From NCBI GenBank assembly GCA_030248065.1, contig JASAMV010008362.1:1-64000 (forward strand): a DNA stretch of 64,000 nucleotides. The letters are read 5' to 3'. Shown piece after piece: positions 1 to 9,825 of this stretch (the stretch's first letter is position 1; each line of letters begins with the position of its first letter). Source of the stretch: Rhynchonema sp. JSB1_4 (lineage: Eukaryota > Nematoda > Chromadorea > Monhysterida > Xyalidae). A program made the translations under genes and the position numbers. Below the pieces are notes generated by a model, which did not search any database, was not told where the DNA came from, and saw nothing but the letters and a program-made list of their open reading frames with translations.

Positions 1-2182
1 TCGCTTCGAGATTTGTTGACCTCAGACTCCGTTTTTGGTGTACCCCGACTTCAGCAAACCATTCATCGTTGAAACCGATGGATGTGGAGTCGGTATTGGT
101 GGGATACTACAACAAAAACAAAGTGACGGTGCCATGAGGCCAATTGCTTATGTTTCGCGTGGATTAACTCCCGCGGAACAAAACTACACAGCGAGCGAGC
201 TAGAAATGCTAGCCGTCGTCTGGTGTTTGCAGCAATTCCAGCCTTATGTGTACCGAATGCCACTCAAGGTCATAACTGACCATCAAGCTCTCAAATCATG
301 CATGAGAGAGCGCTTCAATAATACAAGAGTCGAGCGTTGGTGCCTAATCCTGAACGATTATGACCCAGAAATCGAATATCGACCTGGTCGTCAAAATTCA
401 GGGCCGGATGCTCTTTCACGGATTCCGGAATCGATTCGATTCCGTGAAATACGGAAAGACATTGAGGCCGAATTAGGCAAACAGTCGCCCGACGATCGAA
501 TCGATCAACTGTCCAAATATTGTCTGCGTATCCTGACATTGCCAGATGACGTAGACATGGACATCGTTTTACATAACCAGTTCGTGTGCAATATAGACCC
601 CTGGTGTGAGTCAGTCCTGCAGCGCGTAACTGACGTGCTGAATGGACACCACAACCCAGGAGAGGCCGTGAACACACGCCTTGGTGATGATGAAACGATA
701 CCGATCGAGGAGATCTACAAAAACTCCGAAATGTTTCAGAAAATCAGCACTGCACAAAGAGCTGATGACTGGATCACAAAAATTGTTGAACTGATCAAGA
801 ATCCTATCGAGGATAAACCAACTAGTGCCGTACAACGGTACTATGTGCAAAACAAGCACAAGTTTTTCCTCGACAAGGATACAAATGTTCTGTTCTGGTT
901 GAACGAATATGATCAGACACAACGATTAATTGTGCCAGATAAACACAAGCTGTCGCTTATGCGAGCAGCGCACGAGAATACAGGGCATTTTTCGCTCAAA
1001 CGAACATACAAAATGTTGCACAATCGGTTTTGGTGGAGAGACATGCATCAAGATGTCATCTCCCATTGCCGAAAGTGTGCAATTTGTGCATTCCGTCAAG
1101 GACACGGCCAAGTGAACACCCCAGAGATGCATCCGCACGAAATAGTTCCAATACCGTTTCACAAAGTTGCGTTTGACATCCTGCAAGTAGGCAAACGGCA
1201 ATCCCCGCGCCTACGGGAACAGAACACTTCGGCCGAATCCAAAAACTATAAAGATGTGCTTGTCTTCGTGTGCCTTTTCACCAAATGGCCTGAGGTATAC
1301 ATACTCTCGGACCTAACGGCTGAAAAGTGTGTCGAAGCACTTTCACACTTTATTGGGCATAATGGGCCGCCGAAAGAGCTCATTAGCGATAACGGAAAGC
1401 AATTCCGTTCAACAGAAATGCGAAATTTCTGCGAATCATGGAACATCAAGCAATGTTTCACGACCCCATACAACCCGCGCAGCGACCCAGTCGAGCGCGT
1501 ACATCGTTGGCTCTTGGCGGCGCTTGCAAAACAAGTGCAGCCGGGAAACAAGGATTGGAAGTTGTATCTGGATGCAATCCTGCTGGCATATAGAACCACG
1601 CCACACTCAACTACAGGTGTGAGTCCTTGGTTGCTATGCCGCGGAACTGAGCCGCCGCTACAAAGTAGTGACATTTTTGCTCAGGCATCCGATAAACTTC
1701 TGGTTAGGGGCACGTCTCTTCAAGAGATGCGTGAAACAGTGCAAGAGACGATCAAAGATGCTGCCCGATCTTTGCATAAAATGCAAGAGGTCAGGAAAAA
1801 GCAGTATGATCGAAACAAAGGCAAAGATCCAATTATACAAGTCGGAGACCGCGTGTTCCGAAAACTCAAGGTCATCAGAAATGACCCGCCCAAATTGCAG
1901 TTGCCGTACCTAGGCCCTTACAGAGTTATACACATCTCTGACAAGGGGTACGCGTGGATTGCAAGGGTTGATAAACGAAACCCGGAACTGGAGACAGTTA
2001 ATCTGTCACAATTGTCATACTGTTTCTACCAGTTCCAAGACGGCATATTTCACGATGGCAAAAAGATCATCCAGTTCAAGCCACATGCTCTTTCTGCCCC
2101 TGGCAGAATAACCACCCTACCTAACTTTATATTGGCTAAAGTTAATTATCCTACGGATAATAAGGTAGAGGAGGAGCTGTGA
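1..2182 (+). CDS. pol polyprotein, C-terminal part (RNase H, integrase), partial
   Basis: The open frame from 35 encodes 715 residues. RNase H comes first, with acidic residues near 15, 55-57, 82 and 125 (TDGCG, ASELEML, TDHQAL, PDALSR). An HHCC zinc finger follows (His near 313-320, CRKC near 345-349). The integrase core has Asp near 381, Asp near 451 (SDNG) and Glu near 487 (VERVH), so the DDE triad is present. A GPY/F-like module (LPYLGPYRV) lies near 625-635; no chromodomain is seen. Upstream of 35 the end of the reverse transcriptase is in another frame, and the switch falls at a five-T run (32-36). This is either an inactivating indel or a homopolymer sequencing error. The stop is TGA at 2180. 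Proteins of this type copy the element and insert it into the genome. Confidence 0.88.
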
Positions 2183-2370
2183 GGGAACACCAAGGGATGA
2201 TCAGCCAAATTGCATGTGTGTCCACTAATCTGTCTGTCTGTATCTGCTGTGCTTGTTTCCTCTGTCTATTCCTAATTCCATCTAGTATAGTAGCATGCTC
2301 GCGCATCCCCATCCGCGTTTTTGCTTATTTTTAAATTTCAACAAACTACCATCAAAACTCAATAATTTCC

Positions 2371-2381
2371 CCTTCTTATAG
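2371..2381 (+). promoter_or_regulatory. candidate 3' splice site ahead of ORF3
   Basis: A pyrimidine-rich run ends in AG (CCTTCTTATAG), 36 bases before the ORF3 ATG, with no other ATG in between. A spliced subgenomic mRNA would explain how an ORF behind the pol stop is translated, as for env of errantiviruses. The donor would lie off the window. This is inference from position and sequence only. Confidence 0.4.
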
Positions 2382-2417
2382 CATTATTATTACTAATAAT
2401 AATTCAAAACTATCACA

Positions 2418-5400
2418 ATGGCGGAAAAATCGGGCGGCCGAAAGAACAAAAAAGGCAAGTCGTCCGACAAGAGGGGTGAAGAGCAAATGGAGGCCGAGCA
2501 AGGGCAGGAACAGGTACGCGAAGGGCAGGCAGAGAGTCAAGGGGGGGCAAAGGAGGCTGAAACTCCAGCCCCGAGGCCAATTAGCCCCACATGGGCCGAA
2601 AAAGTACTGCAAGCTCTCCTACCGAACGAGGGTATGTTAGCCGATGAAAGCGGCAACAAAATCCCGAACGATTGGACTCCCAATACTATTGTGGAGAACT
2701 TCGTTCAAAACAAAACCGGAAGTGGAGAGCCAGACAAAAACATCCCTGACCCATATGATGGATGTCGAAACAAACTGTCCAAACCAGAAGACTGGAAGGA
2801 CTTGGACACCATCCAGGGTATTGTGGCGATGTTGGCAAAGGTTCGAAGCGTGAAACCACGCGAGCAACCGATGCCCGATACAGTGAACACGACGGCGTTG
2901 ATGGCAGCCGCGCACCATCGCCGCTCGCGATTCCTCAAAATACAAGAAGGCAAATGTCGCGATATTTTGGCTGAAGCAACATCAACAAAAATGCTGCAAA
3001 GTACAATTCTATGGCCCCAGGGACATCAGATTCATTTGATGATGTCAGCGTTCATCCGAGGTGGCATTGCTGCCCAAGATGTAACGCCCTTGGGGTTGGA
3101 ACTGCACTTTGACAGGCTCAGCAAATTCTACCTGGACCGCACGTTGTCGGAACGGGAAGGCCCATTTCTGCCGGACTTCGAATCAGAGGTCCTCAACAAG
3201 CTGTTTGAGCTGTTGGGTAATGGCAAGACTGAAAGCCTGTTCTCCCGCAAAAGCAACCGACAACTGTTGGCGGCGATCACAGATCCAGAATCGGCAGCTA
3301 AGCCGATCGAATACGCTCGAAACGCAAATGCAAACGTCGATATGGCTGGTGGTGACGAGGTTTGTACCTTGAGCGCAGTGTTGCCGAAAGGCTACTCGTT
3401 CTGGTACCCGAACGGACAGAATGTCATCATTCGTGGTCAGTTCACCTTATTCACCGAACATGCGCACGTGTCAGAATGGCTGGACCCGAGGTCCGAATAC
3501 CAAAAGGGTTTGCATCGGTACCCCTACTGGCACAACCCGCATACAGCCGTCGAATTTGCAACAATGCCGTTAGCAAAGGTGATTGGAAAGTCAATGCCGA
3601 CGACGTTGGAAATGGGCCCCTGGAGGTCCACTGAAACCATTAAACCTACTCAACCGGGAGTTGACGTTGAGCAGTGGTATTGGTGGTGTGACCATTTGTT
3701 CCAGGCGGGCTTCCAAGCCAAGCAAGGCAATGACAAATGCCCACCGCTAATAGGCATGGCCGCATTCAAGAGGCTCATTGAACCTCAACCAGATTCATTG
3801 TCGATGTACGAGGCGTTACAACGCCATTACAAAATCACGACTCGAAAGCCAGGTGACGTCACGAACGTCTGGTGCTTGAATGGTCTCGCTGAGGTACCGT
3901 TGACGGAGGCACTGGAGGTGCTGGAAAGCGGCAATGTGTACACCCCTGGTGTCATTGCGCTCCACTTCGACTATGTGTACCCGCGTGACCAATCGTTCAA
4001 AACGCCAGTGGTCGGGGGCGATGTTCGGTTCGCACCCAAGGGTGGCGAATACAAACTGCAACATCGGTACCCGGTACGCATGTACATGACGAATGGTGTG
4101 CACAACGCATACATCGATCTGTACACGGTTTGGTCGGAGAACTTCGCATCGATCGGCACCAAACGGTGCGGGGAGATCCTTGTGGACTTTCTCAGCAAAC
4201 CGACATGCATGTTCGTGATGTATGAAATGGCGTTCGAGACGAAAAGGGCACTGATTGAAACATACAACAAACCGGGACAGAAAAATCCGGTGAATACAAG
4301 CGAAATGCACTTCTACGATATGAGAGGTCTATTACAACGAGCCAAGATTCGAAGCACGTTCGACAAGAGTCGTGAAGCAGACAAACCAGTCGATCACGTC
4401 AGCTACAGTACCTTCCCAATAGGTCCAGACGTGTTGACCGGTTTGCTCGGCCGACCTGTCAATGTGCTGGTACCCCAAGGAGATGCACAGGGCGACACCT
4501 TCATGATTCATCCAAGTTGGGATGACGAGGTGATCGACAAGGGACACCCAGTGTTCCCGCAACTCCTCGGAGGCCTGACTCAGGTCGTGAGTACCTACGA
4601 TCTGGCGTTTCTGCTGACGAATACTACAACGATGGGTTACGGTCGTTTCCATTGGGATTCACCGTACGAGGTGCTGCGTACGGCGGGCGACGTCGCTTAC
4701 GGTCCAAGTCCGTATGCGCAGTCCCCACCGTTGCTGAACCGCACGGTGACCCCGATAACACCACAATATCTGACGTTGCCGATGGTTCGTCAAAATGAAG
4801 TCACTCACTTCATGACCCTGGCTTCGTTGGCCATGTACCGCAAATTCATGGTGGTGGTGTCATCGTGGACGACCACCCAGACAAGTCAATGGGAAAAACA
4901 AAAGGCATACCGCGAGTTCTGCATCTACAACGCACACTTGGCTGCAAAACGTTTGCGCCACAATTTGTGTTGCATGTACATGGACTCGCGCGGCAGCCAG
5001 AATAAAAAGTACCCATCGCCGAAAGTGTTGTTGACCATCGAATCCATCGTGCAGACGTTTATTCTGCGAGCCTACCAGTCAACGGTTGGTTCAATGTACA
5101 CAGACGCGTCTTCGCGAACGGTTCTGACGCTGGTGAAGCAGGTCTGGGATAACATGGACCCGGCCGATGCGACACCGTGGATGCAACCGTCGGATAAAGT
5201 CGATTGGGTCAAACATAATGCAACGATTGGCTCGACAAATTGCGGTTCCATACCTGATGGTTACCTGGAGGCGCCGACGTGCTATGACACACCATTGTTC
5301 AGCACGAAGTGTTTCCAGGACTACCACAGGATGGAGCGCGAGAATGCCGAAGCCATCACAGCTGCTGAGAATGCAGACGATCCAGAGAAGGCACGCAACA

Positions 5401-8400
5401 CGACGAAGGGTGTTGGCGAGCCACTACAATACGAAGAAGCAGAGATTGAAGTGCCAATGAACGAGTTGGAGCTCATCCAACAACATGTCGTGACCAGAAA
5501 CAACTTGGGTGCCAGTTTTCTGCTGGGCGATTTCCAGGATACCCTGAGAATGTGTTTCCATGTTTCGGAAAACCAGAAACAAACACGCATCGCCACAGTG
5601 GACACTGAACTCCTGAGTGGTTGGAGCTCCTTGGGGCCGGATCTTTCCAACTCGTCGGGATTCCTAACGGAAATTCCGAGGGAGGACTTCCTCAACCCCA
5701 AAATGGACGACAACCAATGTCAATGGGATGACCCGAAGTTCACCGAAATGGTGTCGAGGGCAATCCCGTGGTCAAACGAGCAATTGGCACAACCAATCTG
5801 CATAGTGGGAATTACGGCAAAGGAGGCAGTGAGCGCGCTGATGTGGATGTTGATCATTCGATCCAAACACATGATCATGCGCTATGGTCGATACTCGCAA
5901 CAGGACCCGGAAACAGAGCAATTGCCTGTTATGCCGCTACTGCGTGCGATCAAGAATCTCAACGACCAGTGTTTCGCGACACTGAAGTACACCACGTTCC
6001 GATTCTTGAACCCGTTCACTGCCAAGTCACCGGTGTATGGCACAGCTGCAGCTAAACCGTTGCGCTGGGTGTTGGACAAATTCCAATACAAATGCCAATC
6101 ACTGGACATTTTGCCGCTGTACATCGAATCGAGACGTCAAATCTACCTATACTGCGAAGAAGGAGTGTACACAAACTTAGAGCTCGACAGTGTTGAAGTA
6201 GTGGACGCTGAAATGGACAGATACTGCGAGTCGAAAGAACAAAAGGTAGAAGGGGCAGTGAGTGTCGTGGGAACGATCATGAAAAACATGTTCGCTTCCG
6301 CAGCCGAGTTGCCAAGCCAACTCGTGCCGGTAACGGCAGCTCAGAGCTCGCTGATGCCTTGGCAGCGTCCACCAAGCGAGCCAAACAGTTACCAAAGGCC
6401 GTTCGAAATACCCGTCCGAAAGACGTCTGGGCACAGCTCGGATTCTGACGATGGTGGTGATAAACGGCCGAGGAAACCGAAGAAAAAGTCGAAATCGGCA
6501 GCTGAGTCAGCACCAGAACCCGGACAGAGTGGTGAATCCACACGGGGCAATGCGAAGACTCGCCGCCGACTCGGGCAGAGACAAAGACAACGAGAACGAA
6601 GAGGAAAATCAGCCGGTAGCAAGCAATCGCAGGAGGAAGAAGGTGACAGTGGCACGGATGCTGGCGCAAGAGACGTCATTCCCGTTATTTTGCCACCGCC
6701 ACCTCCTCCCCCAAAGCGACTGCAACAACAACAACAAAAAACGGTTCAACTTCCCAATACTGAACCGACCACGTCAGACAAACCGGCAAAACAGCAAAAG
6801 CAGCCGAGGGATACGTCTCACAGATCAGATGAACCTCAGGCTCAGGTTGCGAAGCCGAAGTCACACGAAACAACAGTGATGGCAGGCCTCCCAGAAGGCT
6901 TCACAGTACCTCACAGTTGGTATCGTGGACATGGTGGTCGTGTCCGAGGTCGTGGCGAGTTCACTCGTGGCGGCTACTATCGTCGTGGTGGACGGGAACC
7001 GTCCCGCTACGGTAGATCGGACAGGACACCGTCTGGCGAACGATCAGATGCAAGACCGGGACCGAGCGGATCGAGCACGGGAACCCCAGCCAGTGGAGCC
7101 TCGTCACATACAAGGTCCACCAGCGGGATAAAACGTGATCGACAAGGCTCGGACCAGGGTTCCACACCACCGCCACCTGAAAAACGACAGAAAGGGGAAG
7201 GCGAATACATGTTCCCGTTCTGGCTTACACACAACAAGAATCCGCATAGGGTTCCCAAATCTGAACATACACGTCGCTTGCAAGAATGGCGTGAAACGCC
7301 ATGGCGGTCGAAAGAAGCCGTCGAGGCCATCCAGAAAAATCCTATGATCCCTCGGGAACAATGGGATGCCGGCCCGGACTTCGTGACCTTGCAAGCAATT
7401 CAAGATCCAGTGGGTGCACAGGCTAAAATGCGACCCACGTTCGCCGAAGTACAACCACGGACGTTCCCACCAGGAACAACTTTCCCGCGTGGTCGAAGCT
7501 CACGTCCGGACGACCAGCAGCAGCTGGAATATGCCCTAAAAAGATACAAGGACCAGTATATGATTGCCGGAGGCCAGTTCGCCACGCTAGTCATTCGTGA
7601 TCTAGCGATGCGCATGCTGGAAAATCCACTCGGTTTTGCACACGAAGCTGCGTGTCAGGGAAACGTCACACCGGTCCGTTGCTTATATGCGTTGAGTGCC
7701 TATTTTGGATCAGCAAACTTCCCTACGGACCATGCTGGTCTATCGTCCCTGGGCTTCATTGGCACGGGCTCCATCATGGAGAACACAATGAGCTCATTGG
7801 CGGCGCTAAAGGCCGACGTAGAGACGTATGGAAACTCAATGGTACCACTGATGCCGAACTGTCCGATTCACCTTGGTGACCAATGCACGCTGAAAGGTTG
7901 GACACCCTCGCAAATGCTGCATTACTATACAAATGTAGCAAAGGAACAGGCGTACCCATCGCGCACCGCTCAGGAGTCCGCGATTGAGGTTGCCACCACG
8001 TTGCCGAATAGACCTGCCGTCACCTCACCCGGGGTGCAGAGGCAGCAGTCTTCCTTCGACATGTTGGCTGTGTTCCGCGAGAAACAAGGTATGATGATGG
8101 ACCAAAGCGAGACATCAGCGCAGGGTTCGAGACTGGCACTACCAGTCCAACACCCCGTGCAGGTGGTACAACGTCCACAAAAGCCGACATCATTGGGTTC
8201 CGCAACGTCTGAGTCATCGGTACCCCCAACAACACCGACACCGCCAGGTGCAGGTGTGGGAGTAGCCCCGACAGCGACAGCGACCGGCATGCCAGCGACG
8301 CAACCCACACAGATGGTCGCGACGACAGGCATGACAGTGAAATCGACAATGACACCGCATGACCAAGTGAGTCAGGAGGAAGCAGAAAACTTTGCACGGT

Positions 8401-8681
8401 ACAAAGAATGGTTCTTCCAACTGCATGGTTGTGCGCCGACCCGTGAACACTTTGATCACGATTCTGCTCTGATCAGACAGTTTGGCGGCGGCTTCCAAGG
8501 TGCGCAACAACCGACAGGTGGCGTGCAACAGGTGCAGCAACCAAGTCAGGTGCCCACTCAGGCAACCGCTGGTTACTACCCGTACGCGCACCAACAACCA
8601 CAAGCAGCGGCGCAGCTCAATCTGCAACCGCCTGCACATCCAACTGGTCCTCATCCTTCCCAGTCACCGTATCATCAGTAG
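2418..8681 (+). CDS. large ORF3 of the retrotransposon, 2087 residues, unknown function
   Basis: This single uninterrupted frame of 2087 residues lies downstream of pol in a different frame, starting at ATG in the context CACAATGG. I do not recognise its family. Visible regions: a charged, probably disordered start (1-55, rich in Lys, Glu, Gly); a long folded-looking region (about 60-1330) rich in Trp, Tyr and Met; a basic, low-complexity middle (about 1350-1600) with a Pro run followed by a Gln run (near 1426-1440) and an RGG-type segment (near 1505-1525); a second folded-looking part (about 1610-1900); and a Pro/Gln/Thr-rich tail to the end. No signal peptide, clear membrane segment or CCHC knuckle is visible, so it is neither an obvious envelope glycoprotein nor a standard Gag. 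A capsid-like or RNA-binding structural protein is possible but unproven. The intact 6.3-kb frame implies recent insertion or selection. Confidence 0.85.
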   Translation: MAEKSGGRKNKKGKSSDKRGEEQMEAEQGQEQVREGQAESQGGAKEAETPAPRPISPTWAEKVLQALLPNEGMLADESGNKIPNDWTPNTIVENFVQNKTGSGEPDKNIPDPYDGCRNKLSKPEDWKDLDTIQGIVAMLAKVRSVKPREQPMPDTVNTTALMAAAHHRRSRFLKIQEGKCRDILAEATSTKMLQSTILWPQGHQIHLMMSAFIRGGIAAQDVTPLGLELHFDRLSKFYLDRTLSEREGPFLPDFESEVLNKLFELLGNGKTESLFSRKSNRQLLAAITDPESAAKPIEYARNANANVDMAGGDEVCTLSAVLPKGYSFWYPNGQNVIIRGQFTLFTEHAHVSEWLDPRSEYQKGLHRYPYWHNPHTAVEFATMPLAKVIGKSMPTTLEMGPWRSTETIKPTQPGVDVEQWYWWCDHLFQAGFQAKQGNDKCPPLIGMAAFKRLIEPQPDSLSMYEALQRHYKITTRKPGDVTNVWCLNGLAEVPLTEALEVLESGNVYTPGVIALHFDYVYPRDQSFKTPVVGGDVRFAPKGGEYKLQHRYPVRMYMTNGVHNAYIDLYTVWSENFASIGTKRCGEILVDFLSKPTCMFVMYEMAFETKRALIETYNKPGQKNPVNTSEMHFYDMRGLLQRAKIRSTFDKSREADKPVDHVSYSTFPIGPDVLTGLLGRPVNVLVPQGDAQGDTFMIHPSWDDEVIDKGHPVFPQLLGGLTQVVSTYDLAFLLTNTTTMGYGRFHWDSPYEVLRTAGDVAYGPSPYAQSPPLLNRTVTPITPQYLTLPMVRQNEVTHFMTLASLAMYRKFMVVVSSWTTTQTSQWEKQKAYREFCIYNAHLAAKRLRHNLCCMYMDSRGSQNKKYPSPKVLLTIESIVQTFILRAYQSTVGSMYTDASSRTVLTLVKQVWDNMDPADATPWMQPSDKVDWVKHNATIGSTNCGSIPDGYLEAPTCYDTPLFSTKCFQDYHRMERENAEAITAAENADDPEKARNTTKGVGEPLQYEEAEIEVPMNELELIQQHVVTRNNLGASFLLGDFQDTLRMCFHVSENQKQTRIATVDTELLSGWSSLGPDLSNSSGFLTEIPREDFLNPKMDDNQCQWDDPKFTEMVSRAIPWSNEQLAQPICIVGITAKEAVSALMWMLIIRSKHMIMRYGRYSQQDPETEQLPVMPLLRAIKNLNDQCFATLKYTTFRFLNPFTAKSPVYGTAAAKPLRWVLDKFQYKCQSLDILPLYIESRRQIYLYCEEGVYTNLELDSVEVVDAEMDRYCESKEQKVEGAVSVVGTIMKNMFASAAELPSQLVPVTAAQSSLMPWQRPPSEPNSYQRPFEIPVRKTSGHSSDSDDGGDKRPRKPKKKSKSAAESAPEPGQSGESTRGNAKTRRRLGQRQRQRERRGKSAGSKQSQEEEGDSGTDAGARDVIPVILPPPPPPPKRLQQQQQKTVQLPNTEPTTSDKPAKQQKQPRDTSHRSDEPQAQVAKPKSHETTVMAGLPEGFTVPHSWYRGHGGRVRGRGEFTRGGYYRRGGREPSRYGRSDRTPSGERSDARPGPSGSSTGTPASGASSHTRSTSGIKRDRQGSDQGSTPPPPEKRQKGEGEYMFPFWLTHNKNPHRVPKSEHTRRLQEWRETPWRSKEAVEAIQKNPMIPREQWDAGPDFVTLQAIQDPVGAQAKMRPTFAEVQPRTFPPGTTFPRGRSSRPDDQQQLEYALKRYKDQYMIAGGQFATLVIRDLAMRMLENPLGFAHEAACQGNVTPVRCLYALSAYFGSANFPTDHAGLSSLGFIGTGSIMENTMSSLAALKADVETYGNSMVPLMPNCPIHLGDQCTLKGWTPSQMLHYYTNVAKEQAYPSRTAQESAIEVATTLPNRPAVTSPGVQRQQSSFDMLAVFREKQGMMMDQSETSAQGSRLALPVQHPVQVVQRPQKPTSLGSATSESSVPPTTPTPPGAGVGVAPTATATGMPATQPTQMVATTGMTVKSTMTPHDQVSQEEAENFARYKEWFFQLHGCAPTREHFDHDSALIRQFGGGFQGAQQPTGGVQQVQQPSQVPTQATAGYYPYAHQQPQAAAQLNLQPPAHPTGPHPSQSPYHQ

Positions 8682-9040
8682 GCTCACATAAAGTTTTCAC
8701 AGAAGAAGCTGTGTGTTGCCTGTTGGTATACGAAGTAAAAGTTCAGACTCACATAAATTTGTCACCACAAATGTGTGATGTCTAAGTTTCAAGAAAGAAG
8801 ACCTGGTTAACATCAACATTTTATTTTCTCTAAGTAAAAATCACCCGTTAATATCATTTTATTTGTGTGTGCTATAACTTTATTATTATTTCTTGGGCGC
8901 TTAAGGTAATAGATTAGCTCACTAATATTGTGCTAAGGACATTTATTTTCTTTTATACTAAGATCGTCCCAAACTTTGTTAGTTTTCTATCACATTTATC
9001 CTAGAGCTGCCGGGACGTCAGCTAATTTAGGGGGGGATAG
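8682..9040 (+). other. retrotransposon 3' untranslated region and polypurine tract
   Basis: AT-rich sequence without a gene follows the ORF3 stop. It ends in the purine run AGGGGGGGATAG (about 9029-9040), immediately before the TGT that starts the LTR, the expected place for the plus-strand primer. Confidence 0.7.
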
Positions 9041-9526
9041 TGTGGGGATTCGGGAATAGCCCATTTGAATTTCCGCGCTTGATCCTTTGTCTACAGTAAC
9101 CCATTCTCTTTAATTGCATTGTCATTCCATTTCTCTTCTCTAAAATTCAAATATTTCTCTCCAACCAATCATAGTTAGGAGCCGTCCAATTATCTTATAG
9201 TAATTAATCCGGAATGGACGAAGAAAAGAAAAAGAAATGCGATCGAGTATTTAAAGGACGGCCGAGCACTATTTCCTCAGTTCTCATTACTCATTTCCCA
9301 AATTGCACGTGTTCGACTTTTACGTCGGTTGGCTGACTTTTTGTCAAAACAATTCGGCCACGACGTAGAACACGGGAAATGGTGCTCGCTTAGGTGCGAT
9401 CACGCCTATAGTCTTTGCTTTTCTCTCATTCTCTCGCGCCCGCTCTGTGCTTTTCTAAAAATAAGCTTGTTTTTCTAATAAAATCATAAATATCATCAAT
9501 TCCACTTTCACTTTTATTCTTTAACA
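9041..9526 (+). repeat. 3' long terminal repeat
   Basis: The segment begins TGTGGGGATT directly after the polypurine tract. It contains a TATA-like TATTTAAAGG (about 9248) that would start the R region and an AATAAA poly(A) signal (about 9478), and probably ends in ACA near 9526. The length of about 486 bases is normal for Ty3/gypsy LTRs. The exact right end is uncertain because no second LTR is available for comparison. Confidence 0.65.
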
Positions 9527-9825
9527 CCAAACCCAAGCCGCGCAATAGTTCATTGCATAAGAAATAGGTAAATCAAACATTATCGTAATTCATTCCGTCC
9601 TAAAATAGTCAAGTCGCTTCTCCAGCTGTACCACCGATTCTGGGGCGACACGGTTTTCGGCACGAGCAATCGTGACGACTTCCGAGCAGCCTGCTTTCGG
9701 TTGGGGACGAGTCGCGACCCCTCCACAGTCCAAAGTACATTAAAGTAGGACCCCGGGGGGGAAACAAAGTATGCAACCGTCCGTCATGCTGTAGCGAACG
9801 GCCCAAAAATGCACATATCGTGTCG
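9527..9825. other. intergenic, no gene seen
   Basis: This short stretch separates the LTR from the last exon of the KCTD gene. Minus-strand frames are open here but lack family features. It probably includes the KCTD 3' untranslated region. Confidence 0.4.

Larger units (their letters stand above)
1..9526 (+). mobile_element. Ty3/gypsy-type LTR retrotransposon, 3' part
   Basis: The window opens inside an LTR retrotransposon. In order it shows the end of pol (RNase H, integrase), a 235-base gap, a 6.3-kb third ORF, a 3' untranslated stretch, a polypurine tract and a 3' LTR. The 5' LTR, primer-binding site, gag, protease and most of reverse transcriptase are off the left edge. The RNase H-integrase order and the GPY/F-like module after the integrase core identify the Ty3/gypsy group. 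The right limit is taken as the last ACA after the poly(A) signal, pairing with the initial TGT. The target duplication cannot be checked because the 5' end is missing. Confidence 0.85.

Noticed and set aside
2418..8681. ORF3 as an envelope glycoprotein
   Set aside because: No signal peptide, membrane anchor or cleavage-site pattern is visible, and the length is far outside the range.
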